From Methylophilales bacterium 28-44-11 (lineage in GTDB: Bacteria; Pseudomonadota; Gammaproteobacteria; Burkholderiales; Methylophilaceae): DNA of 64,000 bases. A program made the translations under genes and the position numbers. The stretch spans positions 29,052 to 93,051 of the forward strand of contig NCGC01000003.1 in assembly GCA_002281475.1 (NCBI GenBank), given 5' to 3'. A model generated the notes under the pieces. The model saw only the letters and a program-made list of their open reading frames with translations. It was not told the DNA's origin and ran no database searches. Shown here piece by piece: positions 9,826 to 20,500 of this stretch; position 1 is the first letter of the stretch, and each line of letters opens with the position of its first letter.

Positions 9826-10443
9826 ATGAAACACGCTTTTTTTATTACGGGTACAGATACAGGCATCGGTAAAACCTATGTGGCGTGTCAGTTAATTCGA
9901 GAGTATGTAGCGCAAGGCTACCGTGTGGTCGGCATGAAGCCGGTGGCTGCTGGCTGTGAGTTCATTGATGGACTGTGGGTCAACGAGGATGTTGCGTTAC
10001 TTACGCAAGCTAGCAATGTCAAAGCCCCGTTTCATTTGGTAAACCCTTATTGCTTCAATGCCCCCATTGCACCGCATATCGCGGCGTCACAACAAGGGGT
10101 TGAGGTGCAGCTCGAGGTGATTCAGCGTGCCTTTATCGCGCTATCAGAAATGGCAGATATTGTGATAGTGGAGGGTGCCGGAGGATTGTTGGTGCCACTC
10201 AATGCCCACGCAACCATCGCAGATTTGATTGCATTGCTCAATATTCCCATTGTTTTGGTGGTCGGTATGCGGCTTGGATGCATTAATCATGCTTTACTTA
10301 CTTATGCAGTGATTCAGTCGCGTCAGCTACCAATCTCGGCATGGGTAGCAAACCCTATCGATAAAACCATGCAGTGTTTTGATGAGAACCTCTTTACGCT
10401 GCAACAAAGTATGTCTCCACTCCCACAACGATTGATGGTATAA
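9826..10443 (+). CDS. bioD: Dethiobiotin synthetase BioD
   Basis: ATP-dependent carboxylase that closes the ureido ring of dethiobiotin. A TTG at 9817 opens the frame, but the ATG at 9826 gives the standard start M-K-H-A-F-F-I-T-G. The P-loop G-T-D-T-G-I-G-K-T is residues 9-17, the V-G-M-K-P-V-A-A-G motif is intact, and E-G-A-G-G-L-L-V-P follows. Last gene of the bioB-F-H-C-D run; bioA is not in the window and must lie elsewhere. Confidence 0.95.
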   Translation: MKHAFFITGTDTGIGKTYVACQLIREYVAQGYRVVGMKPVAAGCEFIDGLWVNEDVALLTQASNVKAPFHLVNPYCFNAPIAPHIAASQQGVEVQLEVIQRAFIALSEMADIVIVEGAGGLLVPLNAHATIADLIALLNIPIVLVVGMRLGCINHALLTYAVIQSRQLPISAWVANPIDKTMQCFDENLFTLQQSMSPLPQRLMV

Positions 10444-10587
10444 GCAATTCAAAGGGTAAGCGTGACGAGTTCGCTAATGTAACCATTTACCCTATCAGGC
10501 TATTGAGCAAAGACTAGCATCTCCCTATGATTCGTTTCAGCACGGTAAGACATCAAAACAAGCGGTAACAAAGCATTGATGTTTTAA

Positions 10588-10633
10588 GTACCCAAGTGGG
10601 CTATTGGGGTACATGCGAGAAGTGCCCTATACT
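10588..10633 (+). promoter_or_regulatory. Candidate promoter with overlapping inverted repeat before PEP-CTERM gene
   Basis: A -35-like TTGGGG at 10604-10609 and a -10-like TATACT at 10628-10633 (18-base spacer) lie about 57 bases before the ATG at 10690. The near-palindrome GTACCCAA / TTGGGGTAC (10588-10595 and 10604-10612) covers the -35, as an operator would. A second possible promoter, TTGAGC-N17-TATGAT, is at 10503-10531. The remaining sequence between bioD and this gene shows no further gene. Confidence 0.4.
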
Positions 10634-10689
10634 TTGCCCAAGTTTTAAAAAGAAGTCTTTTCAATTGTTTGAATACCGGAGTACACATT

Positions 10690-11298
10690 ATGAATAAATT
10701 ATTATTAGCGTTAACCTTAGCTTTCTCAGCATCAGCAGTTCAAGCTGAAGTGGTGAATCATTTATCTTTAGAAACATTTGGTGCAGTTGCATTTACTGGT
10801 GATACACATGATGTCATTACCGGTGCTTTAGGCGGTACTTTTGGCCAACTCTCAGCTACTCAAGACACTTCGTTTAGTGTTACTTTTTTGGGTAAAGAAG
10901 CTTTAAATGTAAACTTCTACGTACAATCTGGCAGTCAAGTGGCTAACAGCTCAACCAATAATGTTGTGAATGTGGGTGATACTTTTACGTTTAATGTTGC
11001 TGCTGGCATCATTGATTTCGGTTTTGGTGGTTCAAACACTGAGACTTTTGCAAGTAATGCAGATTATAAAATAAACGAAATTGCCTATATCACTAACGAT
11101 GGTTCTTACAAAGATGCTGATGGTAACCCATTTGCATTCCTAATCGGTTTCAACGATGGTGGTTCACCAGATGGCGATTATGATGACTACGTAGTTGGTG
11201 TAAGTGCTGTTCCAGTGCCAGCTGCATTGCCATTATTGGCTTCTGCATTAGGTATGTTCGGTGTTGCACGTCGTCGTAAATCACAAGTGCAAGCTTAA
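10690..11298 (+). CDS. PEP-CTERM sorting domain protein
   Basis: A 202-residue exported protein. The frame opens at a TTG (10669), but the ATG at 10690 has GGAG eight bases upstream and starts a clean signal peptide ending A-V-Q-A. The body is rich in Gly, Asn and Asp, with a late segment F-N-D-G-G-S-P-D-G-D-Y-D-D-Y that resembles the acidic end of DUF4114-type domains. The C-terminus is a textbook PEP-CTERM tag: V-P-V-P-A-A-L-P-L-L, a hydrophobic span, then A-R-R-R-K. Such tags are processed by an exosortase, usually linked to exopolysaccharide export. No exosortase gene is in the window. The exact role is unknown. Confidence 0.85.
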   Translation: MNKLLLALTLAFSASAVQAEVVNHLSLETFGAVAFTGDTHDVITGALGGTFGQLSATQDTSFSVTFLGKEALNVNFYVQSGSQVANSSTNNVVNVGDTFTFNVAAGIIDFGFGGSNTETFASNADYKINEIAYITNDGSYKDADGNPFAFLIGFNDGGSPDGDYDDYVVGVSAVPVPAALPLLASALGMFGVARRRKSQVQA

Positions 11299-11326
11299 TA
11301 TCTTTATTTAAGATTTACGCTTCAAA

Positions 11327-11354
11327 TAAAAAACCTGCCTAGGCAGGTTTTTTT
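11327..11354. terminator. Bidirectional rho-independent terminator
   Basis: The stem AACCTGCCTAGGCAGGTT is flanked by A-runs on the left and T-runs on the right, so it can stop transcripts from both the PEP-CTERM gene (plus) and nadD (minus), which converge here. Confidence 0.9.
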
Positions 11355-11391
11355 ACGTTTGAAAACTACATCGAATCAACACACAAGTATG

Positions 11392-12027
11392 TTAATAAAG
11401 CTGATGCTGCGTGAAATACGCTATCACGTTTTGTGGGGCGAGGTAGATAGGATTCTGATGTTGTTGCATCAACGTTCTAATTTGACTGGAAGAAATATCA
11501 AGGGCAGTCACTGGGAGTGAGATAATGCAGCCAAATGGTTGTAGCGTTAATTGATTGCTGTCTTGCGTACCATGTGTTTTCATCAATGCATTCAGGGCAG
11601 GGCTAAGTGTTAACGTTGTGTCTCCACTGGGTCTTGGCACCAAGATTAGGTGACAGTATTCAAGAATCAACTCCCATGCATGCCACTGATCAAAATTGGC
11701 AAACGCATCCGACCCAATGATGACACAGAATGTGGCTTCGCTATTTTCATCACGCAAAGACTTTAATGTGTCGATGGTATAAGAAGGACCGGTACGCGCC
11801 AACTCCCTTGTGTCTAGACTAAACAAGGGGTTGTCTTGAATCGCCAGTTGCACCATGGCTGCGCGTTGTGATGCAGATACTTGTGGTGTTGTTTTATGCG
11901 GAGGATTAGCGGATGGAATAAACTTGATCTGACTTAATCTAAGTGTTTCAGCAATTTCTTGCGCAATGCGGAGGTGCCCGTGGTGTATCGGATTAAAGGT
12001 ACCTCCAAACACCCCAATCATCGTCAT
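11392..12027 (-). CDS. nadD: Nicotinate-nucleotide adenylyltransferase NadD
   Basis: Makes deamido-NAD from nicotinate mononucleotide and ATP. The nucleotidyltransferase signature G-G-T-F-N-P-I-H-H-G-H is at residues 8-18 and the late S-S-S-Q-I-R motif is present (S-x-x-x-I-R). The start could be the first or third codon (M-T-M). It follows proA by six bases. In many relatives rsfS and rlmH follow nadD; here the operon ends at the terminator shared with the PEP-CTERM gene. Confidence 0.95.
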   Translation of the reverse strand: MTMIGVFGGTFNPIHHGHLRIAQEIAETLRLSQIKFIPSANPPHKTTPQVSASQRAAMVQLAIQDNPLFSLDTRELARTGPSYTIDTLKSLRDENSEATFCVIIGSDAFANFDQWHAWELILEYCHLILVPRPSGDTTLTLSPALNALMKTHGTQDSNQLTLQPFGCIISLPVTALDISSSQIRTLMQQHQNPIYLAPQNVIAYFTQHQLY

Positions 12028-12033
12028 GATGCG

Positions 12034-13293
12034 CTAGGCTCGCACTTCACCATTGCCTAACACAATGTATTTCAGCGAAGTCAATCCTTCTAAACCTACA
12101 GGTCCACGCGCATGCAGTTTATCAGTAGAAATGCCAATTTCAGCGCCTAAGCCATATTCAAAACCATCGGCAAAGCGGGTTGAAGCATTCACCATCACGC
12201 TACTGGAGTCCACCTCACGTAAAAATTGGCGTGCTTTGGTATAGTTTTCGGTCACGATGGCTTCGGTATGTTGGCTAGAATGTTCATTGATATGTGCAAT
12301 CGCTTCATCCACATCAGCGACCACTTTGCAGGAAATAATCGCAGCCAAATACTCCGTATAAAAGTCTTCTTGGGTTGCTGGCTTAGCCGCTTTGACGATG
12401 GCGCAAGTTTCTTCACAACCGCGAATCTCGATGCCTTTGCTCACGAGCATATCGGCTAACATTGGCAACGCAGTCTTTGCAACACTACGTGCGACCAATA
12501 ATGACTCGGCCGTGTTGCACGTGCCCAAGCGTTGCGTTTTAGAATTTTCTAGAATACGCACCGCTTTTGCTAAGTCTGCATCGTCGTCTACATACACGTG
12601 ACAATTGCCATCCAGATGTTTAATCACAGGAATGCGTGCCTCGTTAGAGATGCGCTCAATCAGGCCTTTGCCTCCACGTGGCACAATGACATCGACGTAA
12701 GCCTTCATGGTGATAAGCTCACCCACAGCAGCACGGTCTGTCGTTTCTACTACCAGCACCGCGTGGGTTGGCAAGCCTGCTTTTTCTAACCCCTCGTGCA
12801 CCAGTTTTGCTAATGCTTGGTTGCAATGAATGGCTTCTGAACCGCCACGAAGAATACAGGCATTGCCAGATTTGATACACAGGCCAGCGGCGTCGATGGT
12901 TACATTGGGTCGGGCTTCATAGATAATGCCAATCACCCCCAACGGTACGCGCATTTTGCCAATTTGGATACCAGAGGGACGATATTTGAAATCACTCATT
13001 TCACCAATGGGGTCAGGTAAGCTAGCAATTTGCGCTAACCCTTCTGCCATGTTCGCGATGGATTTTTCCGTAAGGGTGAGGCGATCTATCATGGCTTCGT
13101 CCATCCCACTTGCTTTAGCAGCGGCTAAGTCTTGTTGATTGGCGACCAGCAAGGCGCGCGCTTCACGTTTGATGGCTTCAGCAATGAATAGCAGTGCTTG
13201 ATTTTTGGTATTGGTGTCTGCCTTGGCCATTGCGCGTGAGGCTAATCTTGCTTGTTGACCTAGACCTTGCATGTAGTGTTGTATGTTCATCAT
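12034..13293 (-). CDS. proA: Gamma-glutamyl phosphate reductase ProA
   Basis: NADPH-dependent reductase of proline synthesis, an aldehyde-dehydrogenase-fold enzyme of 419 residues, the usual length. The catalytic cysteine lies in L-G-T-C-N-T-A-E, and the P-R-G-G-K-G-L and [10 protein letters not shown] motifs are intact. Two adjacent ATGs (M-M-N) are possible starts. It lies six bases after holA, in the leuS-lptE-holA-proA-nadD run. Confidence 0.97.
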   Translation of the reverse strand: MMNIQHYMQGLGQQARLASRAMAKADTNTKNQALLFIAEAIKREARALLVANQQDLAAAKASGMDEAMIDRLTLTEKSIANMAEGLAQIASLPDPIGEMSDFKYRPSGIQIGKMRVPLGVIGIIYEARPNVTIDAAGLCIKSGNACILRGGSEAIHCNQALAKLVHEGLEKAGLPTHAVLVVETTDRAAVGELITMKAYVDVIVPRGGKGLIERISNEARIPVIKHLDGNCHVYVDDDADLAKAVRILENSKTQRLGTCNTAESLLVARSVAKTALPMLADMLVSKGIEIRGCEETCAIVKAAKPATQEDFYTEYLAAIISCKVVADVDEAIAHINEHSSQHTEAIVTENYTKARQFLREVDSSSVMVNASTRFADGFEYGLGAEIGISTDKLHARGPVGLEGLTSLKYIVLGNGEVRA

Positions 13294-13299
13294 GCTATT

Positions 13300-14319
13300 T
13301 TACCTAGTTCTAGATTTAATGCGAGCAAGGCCAAAACACAGGCGCGAAATTTCTAACCAAGCATCACCTTGCATGACGCCTTTAGCCATGCGGTCAATCT
13401 CACTCAATTTTTGTAAAGCGGCTTCTAACTGTCGAAGGCTCAAACGTTGAGCGCCTTGTTTAATGAGTGCTTGTCTGTCACCAAAGAGTCGTGCACTCGA
13501 CAGCGCAGATTGTATACTCTCGCCCTGAGCTTCTGCTTGCTTGACGCGTAGCAACGGGCGTATTAACCAAATTAGAGGGTTCATCACGGCCACGGCCTGT
13601 TCGCCTTCCTCTTGTAAGCCTTGCAAAATTCTTACGGTACGTTCGCTATCACCTTGCAGAATGGCCTCACCGAGTTGAAATGCGTCGAACCTTGCCACGT
13701 TAAACACAGAGGCTTTTATTTGCTCGGCTGATACATGACCAACAGGATATAACAAGGCTAACTTTTGAATCTCTTGATGTGCTGCCAACATGTTGCCTTC
13801 TACTTGCTGCGCCATAAATATGAGTGATGATTCGTCTGCAGTTTGTTGCTGTAAGGCAAGGCGTTGCTGAATCCAACCTGGCAACTGCTGAACATTCATT
13901 TCTTTGAGTTCCACCACCAACGCATGTGTTAACAATGTGGCATACCATGCACTGTTTTTACTGTCGCGTTCTAAAGCGGGTAGCGTAATGATGGTCAAGG
14001 TGTCAGACACTGGCTGGGTTGCAATTTCCGCCAACATTTTCGCGCCATCCAAGCCTGGTTTTCCAGAAGGGATATGGATTTCTAAAATACGATAAGAAGA
14101 AAACAAGGATAAGTGCTGGTTAAACTGGGTCACCGATTGCCAGTTAAATTGACGTTCGACTAACAAACTAGTGCGCTCTTCAGCGCCTAACTTGCGCCCG
14201 TATTGTCTCACACTGTCTAAACACTCTGCTTTAGCAAGCGGCTCATCTCCCACAATTACTACCACTGGCGATGGAGAGCTGCTTAAATGTTTGATTAAAG
14301 CATTAGCCGAAACTTGCAT
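13300..14319 (-). CDS. holA: DNA polymerase III delta subunit HolA
   Basis: Clamp-loader delta subunit, which opens the beta sliding clamp. It is 339 residues with the conserved N-terminal G-D-E-P-L element (residues 24-28), the I-T-L-P-A region of the inactive AAA+ domain, and the C-terminal collar helices. The gene follows lptE by ten bases; this leuS-lptE-holA order is conserved across beta- and gammaproteobacteria. Confidence 0.93.
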   Translation of the reverse strand: MQVSANALIKHLSSSPSPVVVIVGDEPLAKAECLDSVRQYGRKLGAEERTSLLVERQFNWQSVTQFNQHLSLFSSYRILEIHIPSGKPGLDGAKMLAEIATQPVSDTLTIITLPALERDSKNSAWYATLLTHALVVELKEMNVQQLPGWIQQRLALQQQTADESSLIFMAQQVEGNMLAAHQEIQKLALLYPVGHVSAEQIKASVFNVARFDAFQLGEAILQGDSERTVRILQGLQEEGEQAVAVMNPLIWLIRPLLRVKQAEAQGESIQSALSSARLFGDRQALIKQGAQRLSLRQLEAALQKLSEIDRMAKGVMQGDAWLEISRLCFGLARIKSRTR

Positions 14320-14329
14320 AGGATGGAAA

Positions 14330-14809
14330 TTATTGGATGGCGGACAAACGACGCAAGATAGATTGGGTCACATCTTTTTGCATATTAAGATTGAGTTGCT
14401 TTTCTTCACTTTGCTTGGCTAACAAATTAGCATCACTGTAAGAGAAGTCTCTGCGTGCTTCCATGGTTTGTGGTTGGCTCCATAACGCGTCTTTTGCAGA
14501 TTTTGTGCGATAGATGACACGGTAGTAGAGTTCAAACTCGTTTACCACACCGCCACCGCTCAATGAAAGAATCCGTTTTTCGCTTTCCTCTTTCATCAAA
14601 TCAATTTGCATTTCAGCAGCACTAGGGTCTGTGGTGACCACAACGTTATTGGCTACCAATGCTTTGTTAAGTGCTTTGGTAATTTGCGTACTGCCATTGA
14701 CGTAAATACTTTTAAACGTAAATTCATTGGCGCCGCGCAATTGAAATCCACAGGCCACAAGGGTGGCGCAACATAGGCTTAAAGTTAGATTTCGCATCCA
14801 ATGTCTCAT
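14330..14809 (-). CDS. lptE: LPS-assembly lipoprotein LptE
   Basis: Outer-membrane lipoprotein that plugs the LptD barrel and helps insert lipopolysaccharide. The frame opens at 14827 inside leuS. I prefer the ATG at 14809, which has GGGAT upstream and lies just after the leuS stop; 14797 is also possible. The signal ends in the lipobox L-V-A-C, followed by G-F-Q-L-R-G, the signature start of mature LptE. Partner LptD is encoded at 25938-28298. Confidence 0.9.
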   Translation of the reverse strand: MRHWMRNLTLSLCCATLVACGFQLRGANEFTFKSIYVNGSTQITKALNKALVANNVVVTTDPSAAEMQIDLMKEESEKRILSLSGGGVVNEFELYYRVIYRTKSAKDALWSQPQTMEARRDFSYSDANLLAKQSEEKQLNLNMQKDVTQSILRRLSAIQ

Positions 14810-14813
14810 AGTG

Positions 14814-17435
14814 TTATCCCACGACAATGTTGATCAATTTGTTTGGCACGACAATAATTTTACGCACACTGGCATTTTCTAGATGTTTTTGGACAAATGG
14901 TTGATTGACTGCAATCGCTTCAATTTGTGCTTTTTCCATACTTTTTGCCAGCGTTACGCTACCCCGTAATTTACCATTCACTTGCACTACATATTCTACT
15001 TCATCTTGTACCATTGCAGATTGTAGGGCTTCCGGCCAAGTCGCTTTCAATATATCTTCACCAAACCCCAATGTGTGCCATAAGGTTTGTGTGATGTGGG
15101 GCGCGATGGGCGACAGTATGCGTAATAAAATAGAGAAGCCTTCAAACGCCACTGCTTGCCAATGAGGTTCTGCTTCTTTAGAAAGTTTTTCTAATGCGTT
15201 GAGCATTTTCATGGCACCAGAAGCCACGGTGTTAAATTGTTGCCTGCTTAAATCGTAACTCGCCTGTTTTAGCGTTAAATGCACTTCACGCCTTACTGCG
15301 GCTAATTGATTACTTAACTTGCTTGGCACAGCCTGTTTATCTTCACTTGAAAGTAAATAACCAAAATTCCATACGCGTTTTAAAAAGCGGTGTGAACCCT
15401 CCACACCACTGTCTGACCATTCCAATGTTTGCTCTGGCGGTGCAGCAAACATCATAAAGAAGCGGGCAGTATCTGCGCCATATTGCTCAATTAAAGATTG
15501 TGGATCTACGCCGTTACGTTTGGATTTAGACATGGTGCCCATGCCTTGGAAATCCACTGGCAATCCATCTTTTAATGCCTTTGCCCCCGTTAGTTTGCCA
15601 TTATCATCGTGCAATAATTCCACTTCCTCAGGGGCAAAGTACTCAACGCCTCCTTTGTCGGTGCGACGCGAGAAAATATGATTCAGTACCATGCCTTGTG
15701 TCAGCAAATTTGCAAACGGCTCGTCGTAATTGACCAATCCTAAGTCACGCATGACTTTGCTCCAAAAGCGCGAGTAAAGTAAATGCAAAATGGCGTGCTC
15801 GATACCGCCGATATATTGGTCGACTGACATCCATTGGTTGGTTTGTGCATCCACCATCGCATCTGATGGGAAACCACTGGCATAACGTGCGTAATACCAA
15901 CTGGAGTCCACAAAGGTATCCATGGTGTCCGTTTCACGCTTTGCAGGCTTGCCACAAGAGGGGCAAGCACAATTGACAAAACTTTCGAGTTTATTCAATG
16001 GGTTGCCTGAACCATCAGGCACACAATCTTCAGGTAATTTCACGGGTAATTGATCATCTGGCACCGGTACATCACCACAACTATCGCAATGAATTATCGG
16101 AATAGGACAACCCCAATAACGCTGGCGTGAAACACCCCAATCGCGCAAGCGCCAATTAATCTGTTTGTCACCCAATGCTTTGGCTTTGAGGTCCGTGGCA
16201 ATTTTATCCACAGCTTCCTCATAGTGTAGGCCATCGTAAGCACCTGAATTCACACAAACGCCTTTGGTTTTCTCGCCGTACCACTCAGACCAAGTCAATT
16301 CTGTGAAAATCTCATCCGAAACTTGCACTACTTGTTTAATCGGCAAATGGTATTTTTGCGCAAAGCCAAAATCACGCTCATCATGTGCGGGTACCGCCAT
16401 GACGGCACCTTCGCCATAAGTCATTAATACATAGTTGCCAACCCACACGGGCACTGGCTCGCCCGTCAGAGGATGGTTGACGGTTAAGCCTGTGTCCATG
16501 CCTTCTTTTTCCATGGTCGCCATGTCAGCTTCCATCACCGAACCTTGTTTACATTGCTCAATAAATGTAGCGAGTGCCGGGTTAGATTGTGCCGCGTGTG
16601 TGGCGAGGGGATGCTCGGCGGCAACAGCGCAAAAAGTGACACCCATGATGGTATCGGCACGGGTGGTAAATACCCAAAGTTTGCCATCGTCAATCAGAGC
16701 AGAATGGTTGTCCTGAATCGTATGTGTGAAGGCAAAACGTACGCCGACACTTTTGCCTATCCAGTTGGCTTGCATGGTTTTGACACGCTCTGGCCATCCA
16801 GGTAGCTTATCTAAATCATCGAGTAACTGTTGTGCATAGCTGGTGATATTAAAGTAATAGCCTGGGATTTCACGTTTTTCCACCAAAGCGCCTGTGCGCC
16901 ATCCACGCCCGTCAATCACTTGCTCATTGGCTAACACGGTTTGATCGACCGGATCCCAATTCACCACTTGCGTTTTCTTGTAGGTAATGCCTTTTTCTAA
17001 CATGCGCAAAAATAACCACTGATTCCATTGGTAATACTCAGGCTGGCAGGTTGCCAATTCACGCGACCAATCAATGGCAAACCCTAAGGACTTTAATTGT
17101 TTGCGCATGTAAGCGATATTGTCATAGGTCCATTTGGCAGGCGGCACATTGTTTTGAATGGCTGCGTTTTCTGCGGGCAAACCAAACGCATCCCAACCCA
17201 TGGGTTGTAAGACGTTATAGCCTTTCATGTGATGGAATCGGCTCAGTACATCACCAATGGTGTAATTGCGCACATGCCCCATATGCAGTTTGCCGCTGGG
17301 GTAGGGGAACATAGACAAGCAATAGTACTTGGGTTTATCAGTAGAATATGTCGCAGCAAAGCTTTGTTGCGCATCCCAATGTTGTTGGGTCTGATGTTCG
17401 ATTTCTTTGAAAGGATACTGCTGCTGCATGGCCAT
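14814..17435 (-). CDS. leuS: Leucyl-tRNA synthetase LeuS
   Basis: Class I aminoacyl-tRNA synthetase charging tRNA-Leu. The HIGH-type motif is H-M-G-H within [14 protein letters not shown] and the KMSKS-type motif is M-S-K-S in [10 protein letters not shown]. The editing domain carries T-R-x-D-T, and a zinc-ribbon-like C-x-x-C pair occurs twice in the insert around residues 455-500. Length 873 is typical. First gene of the minus-strand run ending with nadD. Confidence 0.98.
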   Translation of the reverse strand: MAMQQQYPFKEIEHQTQQHWDAQQSFAATYSTDKPKYYCLSMFPYPSGKLHMGHVRNYTIGDVLSRFHHMKGYNVLQPMGWDAFGLPAENAAIQNNVPPAKWTYDNIAYMRKQLKSLGFAIDWSRELATCQPEYYQWNQWLFLRMLEKGITYKKTQVVNWDPVDQTVLANEQVIDGRGWRTGALVEKREIPGYYFNITSYAQQLLDDLDKLPGWPERVKTMQANWIGKSVGVRFAFTHTIQDNHSALIDDGKLWVFTTRADTIMGVTFCAVAAEHPLATHAAQSNPALATFIEQCKQGSVMEADMATMEKEGMDTGLTVNHPLTGEPVPVWVGNYVLMTYGEGAVMAVPAHDERDFGFAQKYHLPIKQVVQVSDEIFTELTWSEWYGEKTKGVCVNSGAYDGLHYEEAVDKIATDLKAKALGDKQINWRLRDWGVSRQRYWGCPIPIIHCDSCGDVPVPDDQLPVKLPEDCVPDGSGNPLNKLESFVNCACPSCGKPAKRETDTMDTFVDSSWYYARYASGFPSDAMVDAQTNQWMSVDQYIGGIEHAILHLLYSRFWSKVMRDLGLVNYDEPFANLLTQGMVLNHIFSRRTDKGGVEYFAPEEVELLHDDNGKLTGAKALKDGLPVDFQGMGTMSKSKRNGVDPQSLIEQYGADTARFFMMFAAPPEQTLEWSDSGVEGSHRFLKRVWNFGYLLSSEDKQAVPSKLSNQLAAVRREVHLTLKQASYDLSRQQFNTVASGAMKMLNALEKLSKEAEPHWQAVAFEGFSILLRILSPIAPHITQTLWHTLGFGEDILKATWPEALQSAMVQDEVEYVVQVNGKLRGSVTLAKSMEKAQIEAIAVNQPFVQKHLENASVRKIIVVPNKLINIVVG

Positions 17436-17529
17436 AGGTGTGTGATGAAATAAAACGAAATTATACCTTGAAACCCCTAATAGCGAGACTGGCTTGTTAC
17501 GCTAAAAAGGCATTGAATTGATGTAGGTT

Positions 17530-20500
17530 TTATTTGGATACTACGATAGCTGATGATGGCTGACGATAGGTAATCAGTAATTTCGCATTGGTAGGGAAGT
17601 GCTCGCCTAGTTTGATTATTGCTGGTTGTGGGCTATCAATCGTGACTTGCATGACATTGTTTTCCCAATGCCAATCTAAGGTATGCGGTCCCACCCTAAG
17701 ATTTTTAACCGCTAAGGGCTTATTCAACCAATTTAATGGAATACCTGCGCCTATAATTAAAGTTGTTTTTGCCTCTTTTTTAGAGAGATGACCCAGCATA
17801 TCCATTTGCAACAGCGCCATTTCTGCAGCGGTCCAGTAATGCGGGTTGATATTGTTAGGTTTGACCCAGCCCCTCACATTTTGCCAAATGCCAAAACTAT
17901 TTTCTTCGCCTTCTCCTTCCCACCACGTGTACAGGCCAGGCATGCTCTGATGTTGCCAAAACCATTCTAAGGTTGACCATACTCGTTCAGGCTGTGCAAG
18001 ATAAAGCCATTGGTGTGTTTCAGCTACATCAAAGTAAGTCCAAAGTGGTTTGGCCTTGTATAGATGCATTTCATCATGTTGATTTTTCCACCGTTGATTT
18101 AAATTTACTTTGAACGCAGTCATTAAATCACTTGCTATCCAAGTTGGCCACAAACCACTGATATAGGTTCTTTCGTTATCTGAATACGGCGGCTTAAATG
18201 ATTTTACCCAGGCAGATTTAAGCTGATCTGCAAGCATGTTCCAATGTGTTGCCACCTCGTGCTTTCCAAGTCGTGTGGCAAGATCGGCTGCTTCGATTAA
18301 GCCTAGATAATTGACTGCATTGACAAAAAGTAATGGCCGATGATGGTCCATACGCCCAACTATCAAACCATTTTTAGCCGGTTCTGCAACCAGATTTTTT
18401 TCTGGGTCATTGATATGTTGAGGCACGACTCTGCCTTTAAAAGGCGCATACATATTTTGCTTGGTAGTCAGCATTTGTTCAATCCATTGTGCTTTGCGTT
18501 GCACATGAGGCCAAAGCCATTGGTTGTGAGCAGGCTCTTTAAGTTGACTAGCAACCTGATTGAGCGCCCACAAAGCTAAGCCAGGCGAATCGGCTTCTGC
18601 GCCAAACCCGCCAAAGAAATCTTCATCTGCAAACGCTTTAGAAAGCATTTTTGCTTTTTCTAATTCCCCAGCTCTTGCTAGCGCAACTAAAATATAAGCA
18701 CCATCTCGTTGCCAGCCAATCGGGTAGTTGGTAGGGTCACCTGGTCGCGTTTCATTTTTCACAAGGCTCATCATTAAATGTGCAATTTGTGCTTGTAAGC
18801 TTGCATTAAAGCGTTCATCAGGTAACTGTAATATTAAATCGCCTCGAATATTTGTAGTTGGAAGCTGATAAGCAGTTTGAGCGTGAAGGGCTTTAACATT
18901 CACTTTCACTGGATGCATAGCGTTCAGTTTGATGTTGGCAAATCCCCATCCATTAGGAGTTTCTATAGTTTTGTTGTTTGATCCTTCTGCAAACCATGCA
19001 TTGATGCCTTCTTGGCCTAAGTGCACAGAAAGTGGGGCGGAATCAAAGGTAACTTGCCATGCATCATTCACCACTAATTGTTGATTATTCCAACTTAATT
19101 TATAAATTGGCCCGCCAGATGGCCCCACACTTCTGATCATTAATGAAGCATTGGTGGCTATAGATGGTTTAGAAAAGTCTAGCTCGTGTTGCCAGGTGTT
19201 GTCTGATTGGAGTCGGGTTATGCTGTGATAAAAAGGTGTCTGTGTTTGAATGCTAGGAAGTGACTGATTGGTTTGCCACACAAACGATTGCTCTATTTGG
19301 GAAGGGTTGATGGTGTCACTAGTGGCGATGAGTGTGTGTAGAGGATCAGTTAAACAGACCGACACACCAAAGCTACCCACTTTTGGACTAAAACTGCCCC
19401 CTGGTTCGATATAAGATTTATCCTTTTCCATACTACCTGGAATAGCCAATATTGCATGACTGTCGAATTTTGTCCATGCATCATGAGGTCTTAAAGCGCT
19501 TTGTCTGAGTACATTACCTCGCGGTGAAGTTGCAAGCTCGTTGGCTTGTAGAAATTGTTGCCAGTTATTTATCATGCTGAGTGGTATGAGCATAACGATT
19601 AACATAATGGCATATGGTCTGCATGGATGCATAAGGCTAAATGCCACTACCCCAATCAGCAATGGAACAAAGTGTAGTGAATACAGAAATGTTTCTTCAC
19701 CATACAAGGTGTGTAACGCTACTTGACCAACAAGCGTCAACAATAATGTCACTTTGAAAGGGGTTGCCCATGTTGATTGAATACATGCCCACACCCCAAG
19801 CACAAATAGTAACCCCCAGATGACCGTGGCAATGTTACCTTGCATGGTTGCTGAACCCATCTTGCTGTGTTGGATGGACACATTGGTCCAATTGAATCCA
19901 GCTTCACCAAACAGGTGTTGGCTTGGTTGCGTTAGAATTTCAGGCGCGATGATGCTATGAGAGAATAGATTAGCAATCACACTGACAGTTTTTTCAATAT
20001 AAGGAAAATCCAAATTACTGGTTTCACCACTGTGACCAATAAAAATATCTGCCACAGCAAAAAATGGCGTTTGCATAAACCAAAGTAACGTGACTAGACA
20101 TAGCGCAGCAAAAGTTACCCGCCAAGCACGTTGCTTTGTTTGGGTGGTAAAAGTGGCCAGAATGCCAACCATCCAGTTAGTAGCAGTCACGCTTAATGAA
20201 AAAGCACTCACCGTGACTAATATCCAATTGTTGACTTTATTTTTTCCAGCAATGATCGCAAGCATCAGAGCTATCATCAAACTGATCGAGCTTAAAGCAT
20301 ACGGTTCAGGTGTGGCTAGCCAAAACACTGTTGCAGCACTGGACCATGCCAGCATCAACAACATTAATGCATCCAATCTTATACAGCCAAATACTCTAAG
20401 AAGCGCGTACAAGGTCAAGCTCCACAACCCAGCAATTGTTGCAGTTAACATCTGAACCGCCTGATAATCAGATACCCCTAACTTTTTCAAAACATAGATG

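Noticed and set aside
10621-10640. Possible sigma-54 promoter before the PEP-CTERM gene
   Set aside because: TTGC is present, but the -24 element reads TGCCCT and lacks the invariant GG.
17051-17314. Plus-strand open frames inside leuS and many similar frames elsewhere
   Set aside because: They lie antisense to well-conserved genes, lack ribosome sites and show no family motifs.
18700-18725. A GCCAGCCAA match inside the fused membrane protein gene
   Set aside because: It lacks the leading TA and encodes the conserved G-W-Q segment, so it is explained by coding.
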